From the IMG/VR virus record IMGVR_UViG_3300031999_000001, positions 126,001 through 190,000 of that record: DNA of 64,000 nt; one strand, given 5' to 3'. This DNA is from a virus. The notes beneath the pieces were generated by a model that was given only the letters and a program-made list of their open reading frames with translations, did no database searches and was not told where the DNA came from. Positions 24,535 through 33,429 of this stretch are shown here, one piece after another. Position 1 is the first letter of the stretch. Every line of letters begins with the position of its first letter. A program made the translations under genes and the position numbers.

Positions 24535-25591
24535 TTAATATATTAATTACTGTATCTGAAACATTTTCAACCAAATAATCATTAGGTACATACCATTTAT
24601 TTCCTCTATTAATTGCCGAATAAAATGCTTCAACAATATTTTCCGTCTTAATACCACACAATATATTTGAACCACACTCGATTGTTTCTTGTCTTTCAGT
24701 ACTTTCTCTTATTGTTAATGTTGGTACACCAAAAATACAACATTCTTCCTGTACAGTTCCACTATCAGAAATAACACACATTGCATTTTTTTCTAATTTA
24801 ATAAAATCAAAAAACCCTAATGGATGTGAAACAAGTATATTTTTATTTAAAATAATATTAAATTTTTCAAGTTTATTTTTTGTTCTTGGATGTAATGAAA
24901 AAACAACACAATAATTTTCCGAAATTTCATTAATTGCATTAATTATGCTTTTTAAGGATTCTTTATTATCAACATTTTCTGTTCTATGTGCTGTTACCAA
25001 CACAAATTTACCATCTTCTAAATTCCACTCATGCATTATAACGCTTTTATTAATATCATTCTCAAACTTATTTAATACTTCAAATATTGGATTACCAATT
25101 TTAAACACATAATTTTTATGATGTCCTTCATTTAAAAGATTTTGTTTGCTGTTTTCAGTATATGGTAAATTATATTTGGAAATACTATCAATAATTCTTC
25201 TATTTGCTTCTTCTGGTAATCTTTCATCATAACACCTATTTCCAGCTTCCATATGATATACTGGAATTTTATATTTTTCGGCAACAATTGATAATAATCC
25301 CGAATTTGTATCTCCCAATGTTAATATCTTATCTGGTTTTTCGACTTTCAATACTTTTTCAAATTCTAATATTGCATTTCCTAAAAAATCACCAAATGAC
25401 TGACTTTCTTTTTCAAAATAATAATTAGGTTTTCTTATTTTCATTTCATCAAAAAATCTACCACTTAAATTATAATCATAATTTTGATTTGTATATATTA
25501 AGACATGATTAACCAACATATTTAATTTTTCAATTATTATGCTTAACCTAATTAATTCAGGTCTTGTTCCAGTTATTGTTAATATTTTCAT
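24524..25591 (-). CDS. UDP-N-acetylglucosamine 2-epimerase (WecB/FnlC-like)
   Basis: A 355-residue GT-B fold epimerase with KILTITGTRPELIRLS at the N-terminus, HMEAGNRCYDERLPEE near 131-147, LVTAHRTENVD near 204 and a C-terminal SDSGTVQEECCIFGVP. These are hallmark motifs of the non-hydrolysing family. It would epimerise C2 of a UDP-HexNAc. With the 4,6-dehydratase (17883) and the RmlD-like reductase domain (15730) it completes a three-enzyme set like those making UDP-L-FucNAc or UDP-L-QuiNAc. Confidence 0.9.
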   Translation of the reverse strand: MKILTITGTRPELIRLSIIIEKLNMLVNHVLIYTNQNYDYNLSGRFFDEMKIRKPNYYFEKESQSFGDFLGNAILEFEKVLKVEKPDKILTLGDTNSGLLSIVAEKYKIPVYHMEAGNRCYDERLPEEANRRIIDSISKYNLPYTENSKQNLLNEGHHKNYVFKIGNPIFEVLNKFENDINKSVIMHEWNLEDGKFVLVTAHRTENVDNKESLKSIINAINEISENYCVVFSLHPRTKNKLEKFNIILNKNILVSHPLGFFDFIKLEKNAMCVISDSGTVQEECCIFGVPTLTIRESTERQETIECGSNILCGIKTENIVEAFYSAINRGNKWYVPNDYLVENVSDTVINILIGK

Positions 25592-26379
25592 TAAATAATA
25601 ATTTTATTTGGATTTGCTTTAATTATATTTTCTTTTGCTGTTGTTTCTGCATATAAATTATGATTAATATTTCTCAGTTTATTAGAATTTTTATTATTAT
25701 ATGAAAATTGTTCGTGTGTTTGATGAATTACCACAACACTATCAACAAACACAACATTCATTTTTTTTCTTCTTACTCTTTCTAAAAATTCAACATCATC
25801 CCTTTCAATACCATATGCATATCTTTCATCAAAACCATTTAATTCAATTAAATCTTCTTTTGTAATTGCGGTACAAAAATTTATTGCTGCAGGTCTAAAT
25901 ATTCTATGAGCATACCATTGACCATCATTATTATCATTAATATTAATTTTAATTAATTTATTGATTTCAAAAGAATAATTATTATTCCAATTAATTTTTT
26001 TTAGGACATTTACAACATTTTTATTTATTACTGAATACACCAAATATTTATTTTTTTCAATATTGTTAATAACGTGTTGAAAAACATCATCATAATGAAA
26101 ACATTCAGGATTTTGTAATATAAAAATATCACCAGAACAATAACCAAAAGCAATATTAAATGGAATACATGGATTTGTATGTTTTTTATTTTCTTTATCA
26201 ATTCGAATTGTTTTTAAAAACTTAAATTGTTTTTCCAAATCATCAATTCTATGTTCATCATCACTCCCATCATCAACAATAATTACCTCAAAATCTTTAT
26301 ATACACTCTTATTTATACTATGAAGCGTATTAATTAAATGTTGTTTTCGATTATAATATGCCATTGCTACTGATATCAT
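25591..26379 (-). CDS. GT2 glycosyltransferase with GT7-like C-terminus
   Basis: A 262-residue protein. MISVAMAYYNRKQHLINTL and VIIVDDGSDDEHR (about 33-45) mark the GT2 donor site. The C-terminal LNGFDERYAYGIERDDVEFL is the acceptor/metal region seen in enzymes with a galactosyltransferase-like (GT7) end. Its stop abuts the 2-epimerase start. Confidence 0.82.
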   Translation of the reverse strand: MISVAMAYYNRKQHLINTLHSINKSVYKDFEVIIVDDGSDDEHRIDDLEKQFKFLKTIRIDKENKKHTNPCIPFNIAFGYCSGDIFILQNPECFHYDDVFQHVINNIEKNKYLVYSVINKNVVNVLKKINWNNNYSFEINKLIKININDNNDGQWYAHRIFRPAAINFCTAITKEDLIELNGFDERYAYGIERDDVEFLERVRRKKMNVVFVDSVVVIHQTHEQFSYNNKNSNKLRNINHNLYAETTAKENIIKANPNKIII

Positions 26380-26390
26380 TAAATATTTTT

Positions 26391-27266
26391 TTAGTTAAAA
26401 TAATTTTTACATAATTTACAAAAAAGATAATTATAATTTAAATAATTATTATGATTTAATAAATTATTAAATTTTTGCGCCACACCGCCACCAGCATACC
26501 AATGATATCCAATTGCATTTTCAGGAAAATCAGTAATATTTATTGCACAATTCTGATGAAAACAATCACCAATATTTTTATTATTATAATGATATACTAC
26601 ATCCATTGGTAAATTAAAAAATTTTAAATGTGGATATTTTTCAATTGCAAACGGTAAAATTTTTTGCCCATAACAACCATATGATTTATATAAATCATAT
26701 ACATTTAAAACACCATATGCTTGATATGCATAATGTTTTTCAAATTTAAATGTATTATAAAAAATATCTTTAAAAAAATCGTTTTCGGATGTAGATGCCA
26801 TTAAGCCAATTGATATATATTTGGTTTGACAAATAACAACATTAATATTTTCTTTATTCCATTGATTATATAATTCATCTATTGGTTTAAAAAATAAAAT
26901 ATCCATATCTGAATATATTCCCCCATTTTTATACAACTGATACCATTTAAATAAATTACTTTTTCCAGATGGTGTAATGTTTTTAAATCTATTAAGTTCA
27001 ACTTCTTCAGTATTCCATTTTATTATATTAATATTTAATTCTTTTATTTTTGAAAAATAATCTAAACCTTCATAAAACCAAAAATCCTGTCTACGTCCTG
27101 CTTTAATAAAATCAGGAGTTAATTCAGGAGTTAAAACAGTTTTTTCATTACAATATAAATCCATTTGCCAATCTGGATTCATTTTTCTAAATGAAAATAA
27201 GGTCATATATCTCATCCAAGACAATTTATCATTTTCCCAATAAAAAAATATTCGTTTGGGTATCAT
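26391..27266 (-). CDS. GT32-type glycosyltransferase (DXD sugar-binding)
   Basis: A 291-residue paralog of the 23019-23879 protein: IPKRIFFYWENDKLSWMRYM at the N-terminus, YKNGGIYSDMDILFF near 112-126 with the DXD site, and GYHWYAGG near the end. Several Trp and Tyr positions are shared. It starts 4 nt inside the FkbM-like gene stop. Confidence 0.8.
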   Translation of the reverse strand: MIPKRIFFYWENDKLSWMRYMTLFSFRKMNPDWQMDLYCNEKTVLTPELTPDFIKAGRRQDFWFYEGLDYFSKIKELNINIIKWNTEEVELNRFKNITPSGKSNLFKWYQLYKNGGIYSDMDILFFKPIDELYNQWNKENINVVICQTKYISIGLMASTSENDFFKDIFYNTFKFEKHYAYQAYGVLNVYDLYKSYGCYGQKILPFAIEKYPHLKFFNLPMDVVYHYNNKNIGDCFHQNCAINITDFPENAIGYHWYAGGGVAQKFNNLLNHNNYLNYNYLFCKLCKNYFN

Positions 27267-27841
27267 AGTTTATTTATTTTTCTTGCTAAATACCAATTCC
27301 ATTTTTTATTTATTTTCATAATTTCAAAACCAACATTTTCTAAAAGCAATAATGATGTTTTTGTTAATTCAATCCAATCAGGATTTTTTCTATCATGAAA
27401 ACTAATTGTTATTTGATCAATATTTTTAAAATCTTTTATATCCAAACTATGTAATAACGGATATTCAGCACCCTCAATATTAATTTTTAATATTGAAATC
27501 TGATTAATATTATATAATTTACAAAAATTTTTCCAAGAAAGTACAGGAAATTCGATACCGTCTTTATTATTAAGAAAAACCGATGAAGAAAATCCAATAT
27601 CTTTTATAAGTGTTTTACCATCAAATGCACCAATCAATCCCTTAAATAATTCAACACCAATAATTTCATTTTCAAATGGGTCAACACCAATAATTCTTTT
27701 TTTTCCAATAAAAAAAGAAGACCAATCCCAATTTAAGCATCCAATATCAATAACACATCCATTGTGTTCAAAAACTCTTGAATCAATTGTTGAATAATCA
27801 CGTCCCTTTATGGTTTGAATTAAAGTGTTTTTATTTTCCAT
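27263..27841 (-). CDS. FkbM-like methyltransferase
   Basis: A 192-residue protein with CVIDIGCLNWDWSSFF as motif I, RIIGVDPFENE as the second strand, and ISILKINIEGAEYPLL near 134-149; the K-hxhEGxE motif is typical of FkbM methyltransferases. It probably O-methylates a sugar of the phage- or host-borne glycan. Confidence 0.78.
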   Translation of the reverse strand: MENKNTLIQTIKGRDYSTIDSRVFEHNGCVIDIGCLNWDWSSFFIGKKRIIGVDPFENEIIGVELFKGLIGAFDGKTLIKDIGFSSSVFLNNKDGIEFPVLSWKNFCKLYNINQISILKINIEGAEYPLLHSLDIKDFKNIDQITISFHDRKNPDWIELTKTSLLLLENVGFEIMKINKKWNWYLARKINKL

Positions 27842-27859
27842 TATTTATAAAATAATTTT

Positions 27860-28444
27860 TTATATAGTTTTTATTTTTTTTAGAATTAACAAAACGCCCT
27901 TCCATCCATTATCTATATTAAATTCTTTATTAATTAAGAAATATTTTAAAATAGCTTCTTTTATTGGAATAATATTTTCGGTATCAAACACTTCATATTT
28001 TCCTGCACGCTGTATTGCTAATTCCAGAAAAAAAACACCATTGGGTTTTAATATTCGATTAGTCTCTTTTAAAAAAACATCTAAGTACAATACATGATCA
28101 ATGGCATTGCAAAAAGCAAAATCAAATATATAATCAGGAAATTTTAATTGATGGAAATCACCATATAAAACATGTTCATTTTTTTCCCCCGGTTCAATAT
28201 CAATACCAATGGCAAGTGCATTTAATTTTTTAAATGCACGAACCTCCCCACCCAATCTGGCAGCAAGACAAATTATACTTTTTTCTTTAAAATCAAACAA
28301 ATTTTTATATCTATCTAACACAATTTGTTCATAACGTTTATCATTTCTTATAATTTCCTTCAAATGAGTATGTAATTTATCTGATTGATGTTCTATATAA
28401 CTCTCATAATTTAAATATTCTCTCTTTTTTATATTGTCTGTCAT
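27860..28444 (-). CDS. Methyltransferase type 11-like protein
   Basis: A 194-residue protein. ICLAARLGGEVRAFKK occupies the motif I position (Gly-rich), followed by AIGIDIEPG, then FDFAFCNAIDHVLYLDVFLK and RILKPNGVFFLEL, the layout of type 11 SAM methyltransferases. The SAM loop is slightly unusual (AARLGGE instead of GCGxG). It sits between other methyltransferase genes. Confidence 0.72.
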   Translation of the reverse strand: MTDNIKKREYLNYESYIEHQSDKLHTHLKEIIRNDKRYEQIVLDRYKNLFDFKEKSIICLAARLGGEVRAFKKLNALAIGIDIEPGEKNEHVLYGDFHQLKFPDYIFDFAFCNAIDHVLYLDVFLKETNRILKPNGVFFLELAIQRAGKYEVFDTENIIPIKEAILKYFLINKEFNIDNGWKGVLLILKKIKTI

Positions 28445-28483
28445 TAATATTATTTTAAAACACCTTTTATTTTATAATTTTAA

Positions 28484-29038
28484 CTAAAATTTAAAAACAT
28501 ATATTATTCGTCTGCGATTTGTATGATTAACTAAAAGAATTTTTTTTGGCATTATATTGTTAGTCCACTTTCTTATTATTTCATCATCAATATTATGATG
28601 ATTCAAATCATTTGGTGAATTCCATTTATATGGAAACGATAAAATTGCATTTTTACTTATTCTCATAATTTCATTAAAGACTTTACTTTGTTTTTTATTT
28701 TCAAAATGTTCAAATACCTGCAATGCCACAAAAACATCATAATATTTATCAGATATGTTCCAAGGTAAAGATGTAGCATCTTGAATATAATTTTTATTTT
28801 TTAAATTTTTGGTGTCAATATATTCTAATTGTAAATCCATATTATCACTAATATTTGTTAAATTAATTTTATATGCTCCAAGTTCAAGAATTGTTTGGGG
28901 ATTAAGTTTTCTAATTTCGTTAATTACAGGATACATATATTTCCATCGACCCGACCATGAATTATTCCAATAATCATCATTTAATAGATTCATTTTATTT
29001 ATTAACGATGTTCTACATAAATATTTAATATTCAACAT
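28484..29038 (-). CDS. Methyltransferase-like protein
   Basis: A 184-residue protein with TILELGAYKINLTNI (motif I), LEYIDTKNL, and KYYDVFVALQVFEHFENKKQ, as in SAM methyltransferases of the type 11 group. Its start overlaps the end of the next upstream GT2 gene by 14 nt. Substrate unknown; a glycan is inferred from context. Confidence 0.7.
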   Translation of the reverse strand: MLNIKYLCRTSLINKMNLLNDDYWNNSWSGRWKYMYPVINEIRKLNPQTILELGAYKINLTNISDNMDLQLEYIDTKNLKNKNYIQDATSLPWNISDKYYDVFVALQVFEHFENKKQSKVFNEIMRISKNAILSFPYKWNSPNDLNHHNIDDEIIRKWTNNIMPKKILLVNHTNRRRIIYVFKF

Positions 29039-29849
29039 ATGTATTTACTATTTTATTTATTTTAATGCTTTGATTATTACCAATTAATTTCTTATATTCT
29101 TTTCTTATTTCAGAATTTGCCCCAAATAAAATATTTTGAGTTAAACTATCTTGATGCATTCGTCTGTAAAATAATGGTTTGTTTATTAATTTTTCCTTTA
29201 TTATAGATAAACCCCTTTTTAATAATTCGGTGTCTGCAGCACACATCCAAGATTCATATCCACCCAATTTATTATATAATGATAATTTAAATAATCCAAC
29301 ACCATGTGGATATCTGATAAAATTTATGTTTTTTTGAATAACATTTTTAATTAGTATTAAATATTTAAATCTAATAATATTATAATTATCAACAAAATAC
29401 ATTATTTCATTAATCATTTCTGGTTTCATAATATCATCACCATCAAAACGAATAATATTCTCATTTTTTATAATATCCAATAACGTGTTTGATGTAATAT
29501 ATGTGCCCATGTTATTATCCATCATAAATATCCTAAGATTTCTATATTTATGTTTGATTTCAAGCAATTTATTTAATGTGTCCTGACAAGCATCGACACC
29601 CACCAATACCTCAAAATTATTATTATTAATAAAATATGTCTGATTTTCAATTGAATTTAAAGTTTCTTCAATATACTTTTGTGTTTGATATGCTGATATT
29701 ATTATTGATATTGGTTTTTTATTTTCTAAAATTGGAAGACATCCGTTGTCCATAATACCTAATCTTCGTTCATTACGACCAAACAAATTAAGATTAATTT
29801 GTTTTTTATTCTCATCACCATGAATTCTTAACTTATCTCTTTCATTCAT
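29025..29849 (-). CDS. GT2 glycosyltransferase, possibly frameshifted at its 5' end
   Basis: A 274-residue GT2 protein from ATG 29849 (MNERDKLRIHGDENKK). KPISIIISAYQTQKYIEETL, VLVGVDACQDT and IIRFDGDDIMKPEM (DxDD-type site) show the fold; DTELLKRGLS is near the acceptor site. Upstream of 29849 the frame stays open, and a second short frame (29863-29952) joins it across a run of eleven A. Removal of one A would extend the protein from ATG 29952, so either an indel or slippage may hide the true N-terminus. Confidence 0.78.
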   Translation of the reverse strand: MNERDKLRIHGDENKKQINLNLFGRNERRLGIMDNGCLPILENKKPISIIISAYQTQKYIEETLNSIENQTYFINNNNFEVLVGVDACQDTLNKLLEIKHKYRNLRIFMMDNNMGTYITSNTLLDIIKNENIIRFDGDDIMKPEMINEIMYFVDNYNIIRFKYLILIKNVIQKNINFIRYPHGVGLFKLSLYNKLGGYESWMCAADTELLKRGLSIIKEKLINKPLFYRRMHQDSLTQNILFGANSEIRKEYKKLIGNNQSIKINKIVNTYVEY

Positions 29850-29862
29850 TAATTTAATTATT

Positions 29863-29952
29863 TTATTTTTTTTTTTCAATAAAAACAAGTTGCCGATGTC
29901 TTAATTCGATTCTTTTTTTTACTTCATTAATGCTTATTTTTTGTTTTTTCAT
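29863..29952 (-). CDS. 29-residue ORF, probable out-of-frame 5' part of the GT2 gene
   Basis: MKKQKISINEVKKRIELRHR and nine more residues end at a TAA just after a homopolymer of eleven A (29866-29876). Losing one A would fuse it in frame to the GT2 coding region through KKNKIIKLMNERD. It could be a separate small peptide, a frameshift product or an assembly error; the sequence alone does not decide. Confidence 0.35.
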   Translation of the reverse strand: MKKQKISINEVKKRIELRHRQLVFIEKKK

Positions 29953-29960
29953 TCTAAAAA

Positions 29961-30668
29961 TCAATATTTCATAACATTATAATTAATGTTTTGTCGTGAA
30001 CTAAAATATTTGGGGTATTTTTTTAATTGTAAATTCAAATTTAATTCAGGAAATGCATCAATATGCACAACACGATAATTTTCAATTTTTTTTAATAAAT
30101 ATCCATTTTCTCTTATTCTTTTATTTAATTCAAAATCCCAAAAAATTTTTGTATTGGGTTCGGTAATCCAGAAATTAATTTTATCAACAATGCTTCTTCT
30201 ATGCATATTTACACAAGTTGCTTTATCAACATCACCAAAAACAATTCCATTATATTCTTGTTTATTACGAATTTCCAATACATTCCAAACACCATTCCTT
30301 TTTAACATTAATTGACCAATTTGTGGAAAATTATCCATTATTTCAACCATTTTTTTTAAAAAATGCGGTGTTATTGGTGGACAATCATTATCCCATTGCA
30401 TTGTATATTCACAATCTTCATCGAGATTTTCATAACCGAGCTTAGTACCACCAAAATCACCAAGATTTTCATTAGAATATATTGGTTTGATTTTATAATA
30501 GCTTTCTTTTACTAAAGATTTTATCCATTGTCCAGTACCATCTGTTGATGCTTGATCAATTACCATCATTTTATAATTATCATATCCAGCCAAACGATCA
30601 ATTTCACGAATTGTTAATGTTGTATATTCAAGACGATTAAATGCCCTAATTATTATATTAACTTTCAT
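29961..30668 (-). CDS. GT2 glycosyltransferase
   Basis: A 235-residue protein beginning MKVNIIIRAFNRLEYTTLTI, with MMVIDQASTDGTGQWI at the donor site and YTMQWDNDCPPITP (about 88-101) as the metal-binding DxD region. A FWDFELNKRIRENGY segment near 171 resembles the catalytic-base region. Nine nucleotides separate it from the short ORF downstream. Confidence 0.8.
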   Translation of the reverse strand: MKVNIIIRAFNRLEYTTLTIREIDRLAGYDNYKMMVIDQASTDGTGQWIKSLVKESYYKIKPIYSNENLGDFGGTKLGYENLDEDCEYTMQWDNDCPPITPHFLKKMVEIMDNFPQIGQLMLKRNGVWNVLEIRNKQEYNGIVFGDVDKATCVNMHRRSIVDKINFWITEPNTKIFWDFELNKRIRENGYLLKKIENYRVVHIDAFPELNLNLQLKKYPKYFSSRQNINYNVMKY

Positions 30669-30680
30669 TTTCTTTTTATA

Positions 30681-31367
30681 TTAAAAATTATTCACCAAAC
30701 CTTGATTATAATCAACATATCCACCACCAACATCACTATATCCTGCTTTTGGTTTCACTAATGTTGGTAAAAAAACATATGCTTTATATATATTATGACT
30801 TTGTAATAATGGCTGTAATATATCTGCTGGCTCTTTCCATATTTTTAATCTTTCTAAAAAATCAACAAAAATATTACTATTATAACCCAAAGCATATGCA
30901 CATTGTGTCCATTTGGTTTTAATTAATTCATAATCAAAAGTATTGTAATTTTGTTTTGTTATTTTAATTGTTTTGTCTCCCGTTATCATTTCAAAACTAC
31001 CCCAATCAAATTGGTTATTTCCACCCAAATACAATAAATTCCAATTATCGGGTAAATATTCAATTTTTTTCCAAAATCTTTCATTTATATTATCATTTAA
31101 ATGAACATCATCCTCAAAAATCAATATACTTTTATATTTTTTTAATATTGCATCTTCGAAAATTTTAATATTTGTTAATAAATTACCATATGCACCAGCA
31201 TGTCGATTTAAACCGGGTTGAAAAATATCTTTTCCGTTAATTGCTTCAAATCTTTCAACCGTTAAAAAATGTTTTAGAAATTCTTTGCTCATTTCTTCCC
31301 ATCTATCAGTTCTGTGTGTTAGATTCAAACAATAAATATGATCAAAAAAATTATTAAGTGTTTTCAT
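30681..31367 (-). CDS. GT25-family glycosyltransferase
   Basis: A 228-residue protein with FDHIYCLNLTHRTDRWEEM at the N-terminus, VERFEAINGKD, and SILIFEDDVHLND near 89-101. These are the signature segments of glycosyltransferase family 25 (LPS glycosyltransferases). The C-terminal half has WTQCAYALGYNS, as in the family. It follows the GT2 gene at 31380 on the same transcript. Confidence 0.85.
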   Translation of the reverse strand: MKTLNNFFDHIYCLNLTHRTDRWEEMSKEFLKHFLTVERFEAINGKDIFQPGLNRHAGAYGNLLTNIKIFEDAILKKYKSILIFEDDVHLNDNINERFWKKIEYLPDNWNLLYLGGNNQFDWGSFEMITGDKTIKITKQNYNTFDYELIKTKWTQCAYALGYNSNIFVDFLERLKIWKEPADILQPLLQSHNIYKAYVFLPTLVKPKAGYSDVGGGYVDYNQGLVNNF

Positions 31368-31379
31368 ATTTATATATAG

Positions 31380-32018
31380 CTACAAATTATGTTTTTTTCT
31401 AATTGCCATTATTGCATCTATTTCACTGTTTGTATTAGAAGTGATGCCTTCGTCTATATAATATGCAAAAAACTCATTATTTTGCACCGCAACTCCCTTA
31501 TCACCATTTTTTAGCATAGTTAGCCAAAGGTCATAATCTTGAAGCCGTTTTAAATTTTCATCAAATCTTGGAAATTTTTCTCTGCGAATTAATGACATTG
31601 TTGAAATATAATTTGTTACTTTTAGTCTTTCGACATTAAATGGTATTGTTGGTATTATAAAATTTTGTTTCAGTGGATGATTAACACTATCAACAACAAT
31701 TCCAATATACCCGCTATAAGCATATGCTGCATTTAAATTTTTATTTAATGCATCCAATAATTTTTCAAGATAATTTTTTGGTAAAAGTATATCATTATCA
31801 CAAAAAAATACAAATTGTTGTGTTGATCTATCAAAACCATTATTTCTTTTTTTTGGTGCACCACCTAAATCATCATTAATAATTATTTCAATTGGCTGAT
31901 TTGCCTCAATTAAAGGAAATACATAATTTTCAAAAAAATCTTTTCTCAACTTATCTCTTGTTGTTGGAATTATTACAGATATTGGTAATCCATCATTATA
32001 TTTTATAATATCAATCAT
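31380..32018 (-). CDS. GT2 glycosyltransferase
   Basis: A 212-residue protein with LPISVIIPTTRDKLRKDF, IEIIINDDLGGAPKKRNNG and FVFFCDNDILLPKNYL (about 69-84, DxD site) and a C-terminal LQDYDLWLTML, all GT2 features. It overlaps the end of the GIY-YIG gene by 8 nt. Confidence 0.82.
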   Translation of the reverse strand: MIDIIKYNDGLPISVIIPTTRDKLRKDFFENYVFPLIEANQPIEIIINDDLGGAPKKRNNGFDRSTQQFVFFCDNDILLPKNYLEKLLDALNKNLNAAYAYSGYIGIVVDSVNHPLKQNFIIPTIPFNVERLKVTNYISTMSLIRREKFPRFDENLKRLQDYDLWLTMLKNGDKGVAVQNNEFFAYYIDEGITSNTNSEIDAIMAIRKKHNL

Positions 32019-32559
32019 TTTTCCACATTTTATTTCTAATTATTCTTGAAATGCTTATTTCAGACACACCATATTTTCTCGCAAGAAATTGATAACCATC
32101 TTTTTTCAATATGTTGTTAAATTTAAACATACGAATTTCTTGTACTTGAATATTATTTAATTTAGCATTTATATTATTTTCACCACACATATTTAGACCA
32201 TTTAAATGCCCCTCGACTTTTCTGGCAAGATTATAAATTTTATTGCTGAAATATTTAAAATAATAATCCAAATATTGTTGTTCAACATCATGTAATTGAT
32301 TTTTATCAAAAATTTGAACAATTATTGAAAACATAAAATTCTGCGAACCATATTTATTCCAAGCATGCTGTAAATAAATATTATAATGCTTATTATTATT
32401 TAATAAATGTATATGATGACTCCAACGATTTTTATAATCATAAGCACTGCCAATATAAAACTTACCATCTACCAAATTTAATATTTGATATATTGAACGT
32501 GGACTTGCTTCAAAATAATCAGGAAAATCATTTTTTATTCTAATTGCATTAGATTTCAT
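32011..32559 (-). CDS. GIY-YIG homing endonuclease
   Basis: A 182-residue protein. The nuclease domain is near the N-terminus: SIYQILNLVDGKFYIGSAYD (GIY/YIG variant), RWSHHIHLL with the catalytic Arg, and HDVEQQYLDYYF with the Glu. A C-terminal helix-turn-helix region (FLARKYGVSEISISRIIRNK) would bind DNA. Free-standing enzymes of this type are mobile genes in T4-like phages. It overlaps both neighbouring glycosyltransferase-type genes by a few bases, so it has been fitted into the operon without a gap. Confidence 0.88.
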   Translation of the reverse strand: MKSNAIRIKNDFPDYFEASPRSIYQILNLVDGKFYIGSAYDYKNRWSHHIHLLNNNKHYNIYLQHAWNKYGSQNFMFSIIVQIFDKNQLHDVEQQYLDYYFKYFSNKIYNLARKVEGHLNGLNMCGENNINAKLNNIQVQEIRMFKFNNILKKDGYQFLARKYGVSEISISRIIRNKMWKND

Positions 32560-33254
32560 TCTTCATACGTAATTGGCAATTCATCTTTATATTTTTCAAC
32601 AAATTGTTGTCTGTTTTTTTCCCATTCTTCATTTGTTGCACCCACAGATTCATGTAGTATTCTTATATCTGTTATAACACCAATATTACAACCCTCAAGG
32701 TAATTATTAAAAACCATCGGAATTTCATAAAAATGAAACCCTTTAAATTCTTCATCAAACTTATGCTCAATATTATTACAATCAACAGCCATAAATAATC
32801 CATCAATTAATATTACTGGTTTAATATATCCTTTTCTTGGTGGTGCATATTCACTTACCCATGTTGAAATGCCATTGGTGTGCTCTACGACTCCATACAT
32901 TTTAGTTCTGTCAGTCCACCAGCAACCATTATCGGCAAGATATGTTGTACCAGCTACGCCAATTATTGAAAAATTCGAATAATTGAATTTATTAAGCAAT
33001 ATTTTACCCCAATTAGATGTTTTTATGGTTATGTCTGGATGAGAAAACACCATAATTACATTATCTCCGTTATGTTCAGCAATTGCTCTATTATAAACTT
33101 CAGAAAGTGAATATTGGTTATAATTAACATAACACACAACATCATAATTTACGCCAATTGTTTTATGAATATGATTAATAAATTCATTATTTTTTTCATC
33201 ACCTAAATGTGAAGAAAATACAACAACTATTTTATTTTTTAAATTTTTTTTCAT
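32556..33254 (-). CDS. Glycosyltransferase-like protein
   Basis: A 232-residue protein starting MKKNLKNKIVVVFSSHLGDE, with YNQYSLSEVYNRAIAEHNGD and VIMVFSHPDITIKTSNWGKI near the donor/metal region, and DGLFMAVDCNN and DEEFKGFHFYEIPM later. The order resembles GT2-like proteins in which HPD replaces the classical DxD. It is the most upstream island gene in the operon and overlaps the endonuclease gene by 4 nt. Confidence 0.65.
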   Translation of the reverse strand: MKKNLKNKIVVVFSSHLGDEKNNEFINHIHKTIGVNYDVVCYVNYNQYSLSEVYNRAIAEHNGDNVIMVFSHPDITIKTSNWGKILLNKFNYSNFSIIGVAGTTYLADNGCWWTDRTKMYGVVEHTNGISTWVSEYAPPRKGYIKPVILIDGLFMAVDCNNIEHKFDEEFKGFHFYEIPMVFNNYLEGCNIGVITDIRILHESVGATNEEWEKNRQQFVEKYKDELPITYEE

Positions 33255-33259
33255 AATTA

Positions 33260-33424
33260 TTATTTACATCTGCAAAAATTTTGAAAACCAGCATAATTTA
33301 AATCATAAGGACTTACGTTTTTTGGCATTATTTTTAATCCACAACAAGGACATTCATTTGTAAATCCACCAACTTCATTCAAATCATAAGGATTTATGTG
33401 TTTTGGTTTTTTTCTATATTTCAT
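33260..33424 (-). CDS. 54-residue Cys-rich small protein
   Basis: MKYRKKPKHINPYDLNEVGG begins a small basic protein containing CPCC (25-28) and a C-terminal CRC (51-53), so a zinc-ribbon-like knuckle is possible. The segment NPYDLNEVGGF recurs as SPYDLNYAGF, an internal repeat. It is the downstream end of a run of tiny genes between the baseplate genes and the glycan island. Function unknown. Confidence 0.55.
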   Translation of the reverse strand: MKYRKKPKHINPYDLNEVGGFTNECPCCGLKIMPKNVSPYDLNYAGFQNFCRCK

Positions 33425-33429
33425 TTTAA

